The notes: generated from the letters alone by a model not told the origin. A stretch of DNA of 64,000 nt from Amycolatopsis saalfeldensis (GCF_900110575.1 NZ_FOEF01000005.1:372001-436000); one strand, 5' to 3'; positions 33,561 to 42,562 are shown, counted from the stretch's first letter. Numbers and translations are program-made.

Positions 33561-34949
33561 TCAGCGGCCCTGGGTGAGGATGGCCAGCGGGTCGCCCTGG
33601 CAGGACAGGAGCGCCTGACGCAGGGCGCTGAGCCGCCGTTGTTGTTCGGCGGCCGGGAGCGCGTGCAGCACGGGCCAGAGCGGGGCCGTCTCGGCGTCGA
33701 AGGTCACCGCCGGCTTCCCGAGCAGCATCGAGGCCGACAGTTCGCGCGCCGAGAACTCGCGGTCCAGCCGCTCCATGGCCTCCCGGTTCCGCTGTTCCTC
33801 TGGGGGCAGGACGGTGCACCAGGTCGTCCCGGCGCCCTCCAGCATCCGGGTCTCCAGCTGGTCCGCGGACACCGTCGGCTGGGACTTTTCGTTCAGGTCG
33901 GCGGAATACAGGTCGAACGTGACCACTCCGGACGGCTGGGGCTTCGCGCCGTTGTCGTCGGGGCTCAGCGTGCTTTCCGCGACCGAGGCCGGCGCGGAGG
34001 CCAGCGGTGCCAGCCGGCGCAGGGCGTCGCGGGCGGGGCCGGTGACGTCGTCGAGCGCCTCGGCGTGGGCCTTGGTGACGCAGACGCGGGGCGCGTCCGT
34101 GGTGCAGACCGGTTCGGCCGCGCCGGCGTCGATGGCGTAGGCCGCGTTCCGGGTGGCCGGGAACAGCGGCAAGGCCACCGCGAGCCCGACGCCGATCGCC
34201 AGCAGCGCCAGGTAACGGCGCCGTCCGGTGGCCATGACCAGCACCAGGCCGCCCACGGCCAGCCCGGTGAACCAGCACGCCTGGCCGAGGGTGACCTCCG
34301 GGGTGAAGGTCAGCAGCTGGCTGCGCAAGTGCAGGCCAGGGCCGAGCAGCGACGTCGTCCCGGTGACCGCGAACGCCAGTACCCGCAGGAGGGCCAAGCT
34401 GACCACGATCAGGATCGGCGTGGTGTACACCGAGGGCAGCACAGTGCCGATGCCCAGGCCGAGCCACACCGCCGCGAGCAGCGCAAGCTCGCCGACGAGC
34501 AGCAGCGGGAGCCAGCCGAGGTCCTGGTAGGAGGTGTTGCCCGCGACCTGGACCGCGCCGAAGGCGAACACCAGCAGGTACGCCACCGTCAGCGTGATCG
34601 CGAGCGCCCCGGCGACGGGCAGCGCGCGCCGCCAAGCGGGCCGCGCGGTGGTCGTGATCAGCTCGGCCACCTCGGGTCGGCCCTCCCGCCGCCCCTGCCA
34701 GGCCCCGGCGCCGAGGGCCACCGGGCAGAGGAACTCGAGGGCGTCTCGCAACAGGCCGGTGAAGGTGGTCCACTGGCCGAACGCCGGCTCCATCCCGACC
34801 AGCAGGTACAACACCGAGACGAGCCCCAGCACCAGCGCCAAGGCCCCGGCCGCCAGCGCGGTCGACCGGCGCAACTCGATGCCGAGCACCCGCGCGTTCC
34901 CCTGTGGCTGATGTTCCACGCGTTCCGTGCCGAGTACCCGTGTCGTCAC
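33561..34949 (-). CDS. Multispanning membrane protein, possible ABC-2-like permease with extracytoplasmic tail
   Basis: 462 residues from a GTG. Six hydrophobic segments (residues about 28-260) are followed by a soluble C-terminal region of about 190 residues starting near AYAIDAGAAEPVCTTDAPRVCVT, with three Cys. The N-terminal topology recalls ABC-2-type permeases of actinomycetes, but no ATPase gene is adjacent, so the assignment is weak. It has no partner in the window. Confidence 0.65.
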   Translation of the reverse strand: MTTRVLGTERVEHQPQGNARVLGIELRRSTALAAGALALVLGLVSVLYLLVGMEPAFGQWTTFTGLLRDALEFLCPVALGAGAWQGRREGRPEVAELITTTARPAWRRALPVAGALAITLTVAYLLVFAFGAVQVAGNTSYQDLGWLPLLLVGELALLAAVWLGLGIGTVLPSVYTTPILIVVSLALLRVLAFAVTGTTSLLGPGLHLRSQLLTFTPEVTLGQACWFTGLAVGGLVLVMATGRRRYLALLAIGVGLAVALPLFPATRNAAYAIDAGAAEPVCTTDAPRVCVTKAHAEALDDVTGPARDALRRLAPLASAPASVAESTLSPDDNGAKPQPSGVVTFDLYSADLNEKSQPTVSADQLETRMLEGAGTTWCTVLPPEEQRNREAMERLDREFSARELSASMLLGKPAVTFDAETAPLWPVLHALPAAEQQRRLSALRQALLSCQGDPLAILTQGR

Positions 34950-35086
34950 CGGTCTCCCCTGCCTGTCGCTCGACTGCCTGATTGCCCGAGCCCCCGCTCG
35001 GTCATCCGGGAAGACGCCGGCACCGGCCGACCGGTTCTCTGATTACTGTGTCCTGCGTCACTCGGAGGCGATGGTTGGATGTGACC

Positions 35087-35833
35087 ATGTCCCGGTGCGG
35101 CGAAATTCGACTGAACGCCGAAGGCACTCCAGCGCTTTCCTACGATCGGCGGGAATTCGCGGGCAAGCCGTGGGCGGATCGGGTGGCAGTCCTCGGTCCC
35201 GATGCCGCCGCTGTCATGCTCCGCGAAATGCCGGGCTGGACGGCGACCACTCCCGCAACCCTCGCCGGGCAGCTGATCGAAGGCGGTGCCCGGCTGGTGC
35301 GGGCCTCCCATCGCATGACCCGCGACCTGTCGGCGAACCGCCCGCCGAGCGAGTGGGCGGACCTGCAGCCGTCACCTCCGCTGCGGCCCGAACCGCTGGA
35401 CCACCCGATCGAGGACCTGCTGCCCGCCTGGCGCGCCGCGTACCCACCCGAACATCCCGACTACCGGCCGGAATACGACGAGACCGACGGGCTGTACAAC
35501 CGATTCCGCTCGATCCTGGCCACCCCGACGTTCGGCTCGCCCTCCCCGCTCAGCGCCGTGATCAGCGACAACGGCCAAGTGGTGGCCGGTCTGCTGGTCA
35601 ACCTGGTCGAAGGCCCACCACCCTGGGGCGGCCCACTGATCACCGACCTGTTCCGGCACCCGTCCCACCCGGGAACCGGCGCCGTCCTGCTCCGCCGGAC
35701 ACTGGCGCGCGCCGCCGCCGATGGCTACCCCGCGATCGGACTCGTGGTCACAGACGCCAACCCGGCACGCCGCCTCTACGAACGGCACGGCTTCGAGATC
35801 TTCGACAGCCCGGTGACCGTCCGCATCCCCTGA
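35087..35833 (+). CDS. GNAT family N-acetyltransferase
   Basis: 248 residues. The C-terminal half is the GNAT domain: ITDLFRHPSHPGTGAVLLRRTL carries the acetyl-CoA loop (HPGTGA) near residue 190, and GLVVTDANPARRLYERHGFEIF is motif B. The N-terminal 90 residues are an extension of unknown role. The ATG is chosen as the first Met before the protein-like sequence; no strong ribosome site is seen. Confidence 0.82.
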   Translation: MSRCGEIRLNAEGTPALSYDRREFAGKPWADRVAVLGPDAAAVMLREMPGWTATTPATLAGQLIEGGARLVRASHRMTRDLSANRPPSEWADLQPSPPLRPEPLDHPIEDLLPAWRAAYPPEHPDYRPEYDETDGLYNRFRSILATPTFGSPSPLSAVISDNGQVVAGLLVNLVEGPPPWGGPLITDLFRHPSHPGTGAVLLRRTLARAAADGYPAIGLVVTDANPARRLYERHGFEIFDSPVTVRIP

Positions 35834-35910
35834 AGCGAGGTCGACGCCTTCCCGCCCGGATACCACCGGCGCGGTTCCGGTACGGATCGAGCCTAGCCAG
35901 TCCTCGACCA

Positions 35911-36033
35911 TCAAGCGGTGCTGTCGTAGTAGCTCTCGTTGCCCGTCCGCTTGATCTCCGCCGGGGTCCAGACGCGGCAGCCGCCCTCACCGGTGTCGTA
36001 GTCGACGAAGCCCTCTGCCGGGTGGCGATGCAC
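35911..36033 (-). CDS. Possible short gene or gene remnant
   Basis: From GTG 36033 the minus strand encodes 40 residues ending VWTPAEIKRTGNESYYDSTA, and the frame stays open and protein-like upstream into the amidohydrolase remnant (CGFGESGRCGTSGVAVHRHP). The composition is unlike a random GC-rich frame, but I recognise no family. It may be the 3' end of a lost gene. Confidence 0.3.
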   Translation of the reverse strand: MHRHPAEGFVDYDTGEGGCRVWTPAEIKRTGNESYYDSTA

Positions 36034-36086
36034 GGCGACACCGGACGTACCGCAGCGGCCTGATTCACCGAAGCCGCAAGGGTTCG

Positions 36087-36385
36087 CTACCAGCCGGCTT
36101 CACCGGGATCATCCGCAAGCAACCGCTCGGTCGCCAGGGAGCCACGGTCGATGATGATCCCGTCCTTGATCACGTCGCGGATCTTGCGGTAGTTCTCCGG
36201 GGCGGCCAACGGGTCCCCATCGAGTATCACCAGGTCGGCGGCTTTGCCGGGGTCACGGTGCCGTAGCGGTCGCTCGTGCCGTACGCCTCCGCGGTGTAGG
36301 AGCTCGCGGAGCGCAAGACCTCCATCGGTTCCATACCTCGCTCCCAAGCGGCCTGGATCCACCGGAAGTGGGCCGACCCGAGGTG
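36087..36385 (-). pseudogene. Remnant of an amidohydrolase gene (C-terminal end, frameshifted)
   Basis: The minus strand encodes in one frame RWIQAAWERGMEPMEVLRSASSYTAEAYGTSDRYGTVTP and, after one missing base near 36248, in another frame GKAADLVILDGDPLAAPENYRK to the stop. Joined, this is the typical end of an imidazolonepropionase-like amidohydrolase. Everything upstream of about 36385 is gone, replaced by the CGNR gene on the other strand. It marks a deletion or insertion event. Confidence 0.7.
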
Positions 36386-36429
36386 AGTCGCATGTCCGGC
36401 ACGGAGTCGTGCCCTGGAGCAGGAGTCAA

Positions 36430-36993
36430 ATGTCTTTTGAACCTTACGGCGAGCGCGCCGTTAACACCGCCGTGGCGCTGGTCAACAGCCTCGTCCTCAG
36501 CGACGGGATCGACGGCCTGCCGGATCTCGACGCCTGCGCTGAGCTCCTTGGCGAGCACGGTTGGATCGTCGACGATCTGACTTCAGCCGACTTGAAGTTT
36601 CTTCGGGCGCTGCGGCCCCGGCTGCGCTTTGCGTTCGAGGCTCAGGACGAGCGGAAGGTGGTGGCGCACCTCAATCGGCTGTTGTCCGAATGCGAGGTGC
36701 TTCCCCAGCTCACCGATCATGACGGCGCTTGGCACTTCCATTACGCCCGTCCCGGCGCGACGCTGGCGCAGCGAGTCTTTGTGACGAGCCTGATGGCGCT
36801 CTTGCTCGTGGTTCGGGACCGCGGATCGGACCGGCTCAGAATCTGTGCCACCGACGGCTGCGCAAACGCGCTCTTCGACACGACCAAGAACCACTCTCGT
36901 CGTTTCTGTGATGCACGAACGTGCGCGAACCGTGCCCATACAGCGGCGTATCGCCGTCGGCAACGTGTGAAAGCCATCGCGTCGGATGGCTGA
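36430..36993 (+). CDS. CGNR zinc finger domain protein (ABATE/CGNR family)
   Basis: 187 residues. The C-terminal CGNR zinc finger is ICATDGCANALFDTTK followed by RRFCDARTCANRAHTAAYRRR, with four Cys as ligands. The N-terminal ABATE-type domain binds an unknown ligand. Such proteins act as transcriptional regulators beside transporters and stress genes. AGGAG precedes the ATG by 6 nt. Base composition is somewhat less GC-rich than the neighbours, and it sits among gene remnants, which suggests arrival by transfer. Confidence 0.82.
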   Translation: MSFEPYGERAVNTAVALVNSLVLSDGIDGLPDLDACAELLGEHGWIVDDLTSADLKFLRALRPRLRFAFEAQDERKVVAHLNRLLSECEVLPQLTDHDGAWHFHYARPGATLAQRVFVTSLMALLLVVRDRGSDRLRICATDGCANALFDTTKNHSRRFCDARTCANRAHTAAYRRRQRVKAIASDG

Positions 36994-37029
36994 CCGTGAC
37001 CTCACCGGCGCGGCGTCAGCCCCCTTGCG

Positions 37030-38640
37030 CTATTTCTCGAAAACGACGCGGCCGTCGACAACGGTGCGGATCACCTCGATGTCCTTGATGTGCTCCTCGG
37101 CGGTCCTCAGGTAGTCGGCGGAGAGCACGGCGAAATCCGCGAGCTTGCCCGGCGTGATCGTGCCTTTGACTGTTTCGTCGCGCGTCGCGAACGCCCCCGA
37201 CGCTGTGTATGACCGCAGTGCTTCCTCTCTTGTAACGGCTTCGCCGGGTCCGTATGCGACACCGCGCAGGTCCTTGCGGGTGACCGCGAGCTGTAAGCCG
37301 AGGAACGGGTTCAGGTCGTTGACGGGGAAATCGGTGCCCATCGAGACGCTGTCGATGCCGAGCACGTCGAGCGCGGAGCGCATCGGGATCGCGCGGCTCG
37401 CGGTCGCGGTACCGAGGGCCTTCTCGATCGTCGCCGCCTTGCCCCACAGGAACGCGGGCTGCAGTTCGAGACGCACACCAAGCGCACGGGCGCGTTCGAG
37501 CTGCTCGCGCCGGGCGAGGCTGCCGTGGATCAGGGCGAAGCGCCGATCTGCGATCGGCCCGACGCGGTTGGCCGCTTCGAACGCGTCGAGGACATGGTCC
37601 ACGGCCCGGTCGCCGACGCAGTGCACGCCAAGGCGCCAGCCGAGTTCATGCGCGATGACCACCAGGCCCGTCAGATGTTCGGGCGACATCGTGGCCATGC
37701 CGTGGTCGTGCCCGTCGCCGGGGTATTCGTCGTGCATCAGCGCCGTGCGCAGGGTCATGCCGCCGTCGAGGAAGATCTTGATGCCGACGAGCTTGAGCCA
37801 TTCGTTGCCGAACCAGGACGACACGCCACTGGCCTCGACCGTGCGGCGCCACTCGTCCAGTGACACCGACGGGTCCGGTTTCCACATGGCCCCGACGCGG
37901 GCAGTCAGCCTGCGGTCGAGCCACAATCGTTGCAGGGCCTGGATTCCGCGCGGGTCCAGCCAGGGCTGCAGCACGCTCGTGATGCCGAAGCTGTTGGCGC
38001 GCGCCAGTCCGGCGGCGAACTGGACCTCCAGTTCCTCGATCGTCCAGCCCGGTTTCACGGCTGTGACGAGGTCGATGGCGTTCTCATAGAGCACGCCCGT
38101 GGCCCGGCCCGCGGCGTCGCGGTCAATGGTTCCGCCGGACGGGTCGGGGGTGCTGTCATCGATGCCGGCCCGCTCCAGGCCACTCGAGTTCGTCATCGCC
38201 ACGTGCCCGACCGTCGGGAGGAAAACCGGGTTGTGCGGCGCTGCGTCGTCGAGGTCGGCCCTGGTGAGGTAGCGCGCTTCGACCAGCTGCGCCGGCGGGT
38301 GCCAGCCGCTGCCCGTCACCCACTCGCCCCCGGCGCGACCGGCGACGAACTCGCGGATCGCGGCGAGCGCTTCCGCGACCGTGCGCACACCGGAGAGGTC
38401 GATGACGAGCTCATCCTGTCCGGCGAACTCGATGTGGCAGTGGCTGTCGTTGAAGCCGGGCACCACAGTCGCTCCCGCGAGATCGACGACCTCGGTGTCC
38501 GGTCCGGCGAGGGCGCGCACGTCCGCGTCGGCACCAACGGCGACGAAGCGGCCGGCTCGGATCGCCACGGCCGACGCGGCGGGCACGTCGGGATCCAGGG
38601 TGATGAGGTTCCCGTTCAGGTACACGGTGTCGACAGTCAT
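37030..38640 (-). CDS. Amidohydrolase, YtcJ-like (N-substituted formamide deformylase family)
   Basis: 536 residues. GFNDSHCHIEFAG near residue 65 carries the metal-binding HxH, HCVGDRAVDHVLDAFE and ALIHGSL hold further ligands, SMGTDFPVNDLNPFLGL gives the catalytic Asp region, and GTITPGKLADFAVLS is the typical C-terminal return to the small domain. This is the YtcJ-type metal-dependent amidohydrolase family. The substrate is unknown. Its ATG overlaps the stop of the second amidohydrolase by ATGA. The pair is controlled by the operators at 39917-39969. Confidence 0.9.
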   Translation of the reverse strand: MTVDTVYLNGNLITLDPDVPAASAVAIRAGRFVAVGADADVRALAGPDTEVVDLAGATVVPGFNDSHCHIEFAGQDELVIDLSGVRTVAEALAAIREFVAGRAGGEWVTGSGWHPPAQLVEARYLTRADLDDAAPHNPVFLPTVGHVAMTNSSGLERAGIDDSTPDPSGGTIDRDAAGRATGVLYENAIDLVTAVKPGWTIEELEVQFAAGLARANSFGITSVLQPWLDPRGIQALQRLWLDRRLTARVGAMWKPDPSVSLDEWRRTVEASGVSSWFGNEWLKLVGIKIFLDGGMTLRTALMHDEYPGDGHDHGMATMSPEHLTGLVVIAHELGWRLGVHCVGDRAVDHVLDAFEAANRVGPIADRRFALIHGSLARREQLERARALGVRLELQPAFLWGKAATIEKALGTATASRAIPMRSALDVLGIDSVSMGTDFPVNDLNPFLGLQLAVTRKDLRGVAYGPGEAVTREEALRSYTASGAFATRDETVKGTITPGKLADFAVLSADYLRTAEEHIKDIEVIRTVVDGRVVFEK

Positions 38641-39896
38641 GATCGTTCCTCGGGGATTGTCGAGTCGATGCCGGCCAGGCTCTTGCCGGCGAGCCACACC
38701 TGCTTGATGTCCTGGGTCGCGGAAATGTCGTCGTACGGGTTTCCCCGGACGACGAAGAACGACGCCGGCGCACCCGGCACGATGTCGGTGAGCGCCGTGG
38801 CGAAGATCCTCTGAGCGACGTCGAGACCGGCCCTGAGGCAGAACTCCGTGCTCAGGCCGGCCTGACCCAGCAGTTCGAGCTCGCGATGCTCGGCGAAGCC
38901 CAGGAGCTTGGCGCGGAATCCGGCGTCCGTTCCGAGTCCCACGGCGATTCCGCGCCCTTGGGCGCGAGCGACGTTCTCCAGAGCGATCTCCAGGCGGTGC
39001 CCGGGGTCGGCCGGATCGAACTCCAGACGCAGGGAGCCGAGGCGCGCCAGGCGTGCCGGGCCGGCGACGGTTCGGAAGAGGGGAACTTTTGGATACGGGT
39101 TCTCGGGCAAGGAGAATGACAGCTCGGCGTCCTCGCGCGACAGAGTCGGCACAAGCGTCGTTCCGCTCCGCGCCATCGCGTCGAGCAGGTCCTCGCTCAG
39201 GAGCCGATCCCGAACCGAGTGAGCCAGGACGTCGATGCCGAGTTCGACCAGTGCCTCCGCGTCGACGTGGTTCTTCACGTGCGCGAACGTGGTGATGCCC
39301 GACTCTCGGGCCTCCTCGACGATCGGCTCCGCGATGGCGACAGGAGTTTTCGGCACCGACCCGCCAAGATCGTCGATCCAGATCTTGAGCGTCCGGACGC
39401 CCAGGCCCGCCATGTCTCGCACCAGCCGGCGAGCATCGCCGGCCTCCACCGGGCGGAACCGCGGTTCGGGAGACGTCAGCTCAGGCGGCCATCCGCCGAC
39501 AGCTCCGAAGCCGATGCCGGCGCTGTAGCCGTAGGCCCTTCCTCCTGGTTCGCCGGCGCGGAGACGCCGGATCAGCCGGGTCGTCAGCCAGCGCTGGTCG
39601 GTGCCGAGCGAGTGCACGTGTCCGATCCCGAACCGCGCGGCTTCGCCAAGTTGGCGGTCGATGTGGTCGAGCGTGTGGAAGTCGCCGCTCTCTTCGACAC
39701 CGTCCGAGAGCCCGAGGTGGGCGTGGGCGTCGGCCAAGAGCGGAATCGCCGTCCGTACCTCGCCGCCCGGCGAGGCCGCTGCCCGGTCCGAGACCGACGC
39801 GATCTCGCCCGAGGAATCGATCCGGATGACCGCAGGACCGCGATCCCGCCCGTCGAGGCCGACCCGATGGTCGACGGTGATGTCCGTGAGGGTCAT
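38637..39896 (-). CDS. Amidohydrolase family protein (imidazolonepropionase/prolidase-like)
   Basis: 419 residues. LLADAHAHLGLSDG gives the HxH metal motif near residue 58, TFAHVKNHVDAEALVELGIDVLAHSV carries the later His ligands, and GLGTDAGFRAKLLG the Asp. Unlike many relatives, the carboxylated Lys is not obvious. It is the first gene of the unit with the YtcJ-like gene and is divergent from a TetR regulator. The substrate is unknown; a cyclic amide or peptide-like xenobiotic is plausible for two linked amidohydrolases. Confidence 0.87.
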   Translation of the reverse strand: MTLTDITVDHRVGLDGRDRGPAVIRIDSSGEIASVSDRAAASPGGEVRTAIPLLADAHAHLGLSDGVEESGDFHTLDHIDRQLGEAARFGIGHVHSLGTDQRWLTTRLIRRLRAGEPGGRAYGYSAGIGFGAVGGWPPELTSPEPRFRPVEAGDARRLVRDMAGLGVRTLKIWIDDLGGSVPKTPVAIAEPIVEEARESGITTFAHVKNHVDAEALVELGIDVLAHSVRDRLLSEDLLDAMARSGTTLVPTLSREDAELSFSLPENPYPKVPLFRTVAGPARLARLGSLRLEFDPADPGHRLEIALENVARAQGRGIAVGLGTDAGFRAKLLGFAEHRELELLGQAGLSTEFCLRAGLDVAQRIFATALTDIVPGAPASFFVVRGNPYDDISATQDIKQVWLAGKSLAGIDSTIPEERS

Positions 39897-39916
39897 GCCT
39901 GGCACCTCTCGATGTA

Positions 39917-39969
39917 AGTACCGATCGGTACCTAGTTGAGAAAGTACCGATCGGTACTATGATTGTCAA
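39917..39969. promoter_or_regulatory. Twin TetR operators and promoter of the amidohydrolase unit
   Basis: The palindrome GTACCGATCGGTAC occurs twice, at 39918-39931 and 39944-39957, 26 bp apart; the second extends to 16 bp (AGTACCGATCGGTACT). On the minus strand TTGACA (39969-39964), 17 nt and TACTTT (39946-39941) form a promoter whose spacer is the second palindrome. Two bound dimers would shut off both directions. The TetR gene starts 31 bp to the right. Confidence 0.85.
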
Positions 39970-39999
39970 TCACACGACCCGACGGATGGGGACAATGCG

Positions 40000-40590
40000 A
40001 TGCCGGTCAAAATCGGAGAGCCGATCGACCCCGCGGCGACGAAGCGCCGCATTCTCACGGTGTCCGAGCGGATCTTCTACAACCGCGGCATCTCCTTGGT
40101 CGGCGTGGCCGAGATCGCCGACGCGGCCGGCGCGTCGAAGGCGACCCTGTACAAGAACTTCGGCTCGAAGGAAGGTCTCGTCGAGGCCGCTCTCCTCGAT
40201 CGCAGTGAACGCATTCACCGGTGGTTGCGCAACGGAGTGGCGGATCTGGCGCCGGGCAGGGCGCGCGTCCTGGGCGTGTTCGACCTGCTGCTCGACTGGT
40301 TCTCCGGCGACGACTTCCACGGGTGCGGCCTCGTGAGCGCCGCGGCCGAGCAACGCGCTTCCGATCCTGTCGTCACCGGCCTTGCTCGTCGACACCTGCA
40401 GGCGTACCGCGACCTGCTCACGGAACTGCTTGCGGAAATGCCCGAGACGAGCGCGGCCAGGCAGGATCCCGACCTCTTCGCCGGCCGGCTCCTCCTGCTG
40501 ATCGAAGGCGCGACCGTGATCAGCTCCGTCGACGGAAACCCCGAAGCCGGTCTCACCGCACGCGCCTGGGCCGAGTCACTACTCGACTGA
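40000..40590 (+). CDS. TetR family transcriptional regulator of the amidohydrolase unit
   Basis: 196 residues. KRRILTVSERIFYNRGISLVGVAEIADAAGASKATLYKNFGSKEGLVEAALLD is a standard TetR DNA-binding domain (residues about 15-65); a helical ligand domain follows. It is divergent from two amidohydrolase genes with twin perfect palindromes between, so it most likely represses both transcripts until a substrate of the amidohydrolases binds. The tail matches the TetR_C_33-like pattern in a general way only. Confidence 0.9.
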   Translation: MPVKIGEPIDPAATKRRILTVSERIFYNRGISLVGVAEIADAAGASKATLYKNFGSKEGLVEAALLDRSERIHRWLRNGVADLAPGRARVLGVFDLLLDWFSGDDFHGCGLVSAAAEQRASDPVVTGLARRHLQAYRDLLTELLAEMPETSAARQDPDLFAGRLLLLIEGATVISSVDGNPEAGLTARAWAESLLD

Positions 40591-40638
40591 CCGCAGGCCT
40601 CTCGAATGCCGCGACGCACCGGTTAGCCGTTCGCCGCC

Positions 40639-40734
40639 ATGCGGTTCAGCAGAAAGACGGTCGTCGTCACCGGCGGTGGCGCGTTCAACCTGGCCGGGGA
40701 CTCGCTGTCGAGCCCCAGGTGTGTCGCCACCTGA
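40639..40734 (+). pseudogene. Possible remnant of a short-chain dehydrogenase gene
   Basis: An ATG frame of 31 residues begins RFSRKTVVVTGGGAFN, the start of an SDR Rossmann motif (VTGGGxxG), then ends. No continuation is found in other frames. In the 365 bp between the TetR gene and the tRNA I see nothing else that codes. Confidence 0.3.
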
Positions 40735-40955
40735 TCTGGACACGACGCGCCTTGCAACCCTGACCGGGCGGCCCCGGTCGCCGGGGCCGAGCCGGTGGCC
40801 TCTGCACCACGATCCACTCGGCGGTGCCGGGCGGCTCTTCTGATGTCGTTCGCTGTTCAGCGCGGTCGGTAGCGCAGAGGCATTCGGCAGTGCCTTCGAC
40901 GGCGGAATACGTGCAAGGCAGTCCAGGAGCGGACCTCCGAGAAGGACCGTCTGCG

Positions 40956-41031
40956 TGGTGCCCCCGGCAGGATTCGAACCTGCGACACCGGCTTTAGGAG
41001 AGCCGTGCTCTATCCCCTGAGCTACGAGGGC
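40956..41031 (-). tRNA. tRNA-Arg (anticodon CCT)
   Basis: The minus strand folds as a full cloverleaf: acceptor GCCCTCG paired with CGGGGGC, D-arm TAGCTCAGGGGATAGAGCA, anticodon stem CGGCT/AGCCG with loop CTCCTAA (anticodon at 40998-40996), and T-arm GCAGGTTCGAATCCTGC. The 3' CCA is encoded (40958-40956). The CCT anticodon reads the rare AGG codon. Confidence 0.96.
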
Positions 41032-41183
41032 AGATGTAGCCACCCGAAGGTTACCGGGTGCGGCCCCCGTGTAGGGCAGGTGGGCACACGACCCAAGTAG
41101 TCGCCCATGTGGGGGACATCCGGAGGGCTGGACCTGGCTACGGAGGCGCCCATGCGGACCAGTCCCATCACCTGGTCGTGTCT

Positions 41184-41195
41184 GGTTTCGAAACC
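41184..41195. repeat. 12-bp perfect palindrome upstream of the NarL-type regulator
   Basis: GGTTTCGAAACC lies 75 bp before the regulator start in the 238-bp gap after the tRNA. It is a candidate binding site; nothing else is clear in the gap. Confidence 0.35.
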
Positions 41196-41269
41196 CTGAA
41201 CAACAGTAGGTAATCTTCCTTAACGGGATGCGGGGAGCCGCCTCCACCACCGGCTGCCGGAGGGCTTCG

Positions 41270-41923
41270 TTGATCAAGCTCATGTTCGCCGACGACGAGG
41301 AACTGGTTCGTTCGGGGCTGCGCGCCATGATGTCCGGAGCTGCGGACATCGAGATCGTGGGCGAGGCGAGCGACGGCAGATCCGCGGTGGAGGTCGCGCG
41401 CCGGTATCACCCGGACGTGGCCCTGCTGGACATCAAGATGCGGGCGCCCGACGACGGCATCCGGGCGCTGCGGGCCATCCTCGCGCTGCCCGACCCGCCG
41501 ACCGTCGCGATGCTGACCACGTTCGACATCGACGAGTACGTCAGCCTCGCGCTGCGGCTCGGCGCCAACGGGTTCCTGCTCAAGGACATCGACCCCGCCG
41601 CGTTGCTGCGCGCCGTGCGTGACCTGGCCAAAGGCGGCGCCGTCCTCGATCCGGGGGTGGCCGCGCGGATGGTGCAGACCCACCGCGACGAGCAGCGCGC
41701 CGCCCAGCCCGCGCGGAAGCTGCTCGCCTCGCTTTCGGAACGCGAGCGGGAGGTCGTCGCGCTGATCGGGCAGGGGCTGTCCAACGCGGAGATCGGCGGG
41801 CGGCTGCACCTGTCCGAGGCCACGGTCAAGGGGTACGTCTCTGCGGTGCTCTCCAAGATCGGCGCCGCCAACCGCGTGCAGGCCGCGCTCCTGGCCTACC
41901 GCGGCGGGCTGCTCGACCAGTAG
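41270..41923 (+). CDS. NarL/FixJ family response regulator, orphan
   Basis: 217 residues. The receiver domain has DDEE at the N-terminus, the phosphoacceptor Asp in VALLDIKM near residue 54, and K in FLLKDID. The C-terminal LuxR helix-turn-helix is LSEREREVVALIGQGLSNAEIGGRLHLSEATVKGYVSAVLSKIG. TTG 41270 is taken as start (LIKLMFADDE), with AGGG upstream. No histidine kinase gene lies beside it; the tRNA is to the left and a TRIC channel gene follows without a gap. Confidence 0.88.
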   Translation: MIKLMFADDEELVRSGLRAMMSGAADIEIVGEASDGRSAVEVARRYHPDVALLDIKMRAPDDGIRALRAILALPDPPTVAMLTTFDIDEYVSLALRLGANGFLLKDIDPAALLRAVRDLAKGGAVLDPGVAARMVQTHRDEQRAAQPARKLLASLSEREREVVALIGQGLSNAEIGGRLHLSEATVKGYVSAVLSKIGAANRVQAALLAYRGGLLDQ

Positions 41924-42547
41924 ATGGCGCTCACCGCGCTCGAGTTCCTCGGGCTCGTGGCCTTCGCGGCCTCGGGCGCGCTCGCGGCGGTGCGGGCCCG
42001 GCTCGACGTGTTCGGCGTGGTCGTCGTCGGGCTCACCACGGCGCTGGGCGGCGGCGTCATCCGCGACGTGCTGCTGGGCATCCACCCGCCGACCACGCTG
42101 CGCAACTGGCCGTACCTCGCGGTGTGCGCGGCCACGGCGCTGGTCGTGTTCGCGTTCCACCCGCAGGTCGCCCGGCTGCGGCGCGCCGTGCTGCTCGCCG
42201 ACGCGCTGGGGCTGGGCGTCTTCGCCACCAGCGGGACGACGATCGCGCTCAACTCCGGCGCCACCGTGTACGCCGCGTGCCTGATCGGCATGACGACCGG
42301 CATCGGCGGCGGCGCCGTGCGCGACCTGCTGCTGCGCGAGATCCCGCTGGTCCTGCGCAAGGAGATCTACGCGGTCGCCGCGCTGGCCGGGGCGGTGCTC
42401 GTCGCCATCGGCCACGAGCTGCGCTGGCCGGCCGGACCGGTCACGATCGTCGCGGCCGCCGCCGTGGTCGCCGTCCGCATGCTCGCGCTTTGGCGCCACT
42501 GGAACGCGCCGGTGGCCAGGCCGCCCGGTCCGGAACTCCGAACGTGA
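41924..42547 (+). CDS. Trimeric intracellular cation channel (TRIC/YadS) family protein
   Basis: 207 residues, seven hydrophobic segments. The two halves repeat the same motif, LTTALGGGVIRDVLLG near residue 38 and MTTGIGGGAVRDLLLRE near 128, the glycine-rich kink of bacterial TRIC channels (formerly YadS/UPF0126). It probably passes K+ or Na+ across the membrane. The ATG directly follows the TAG of the response regulator, so it is in its operon. Confidence 0.9.
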   Translation: MALTALEFLGLVAFAASGALAAVRARLDVFGVVVVGLTTALGGGVIRDVLLGIHPPTTLRNWPYLAVCAATALVVFAFHPQVARLRRAVLLADALGLGVFATSGTTIALNSGATVYAACLIGMTTGIGGGAVRDLLLREIPLVLRKEIYAVAALAGAVLVAIGHELRWPAGPVTIVAAAAVVAVRMLALWRHWNAPVARPPGPELRT

Positions 42548-42562
42548 CTAATCCTTTGTGTG

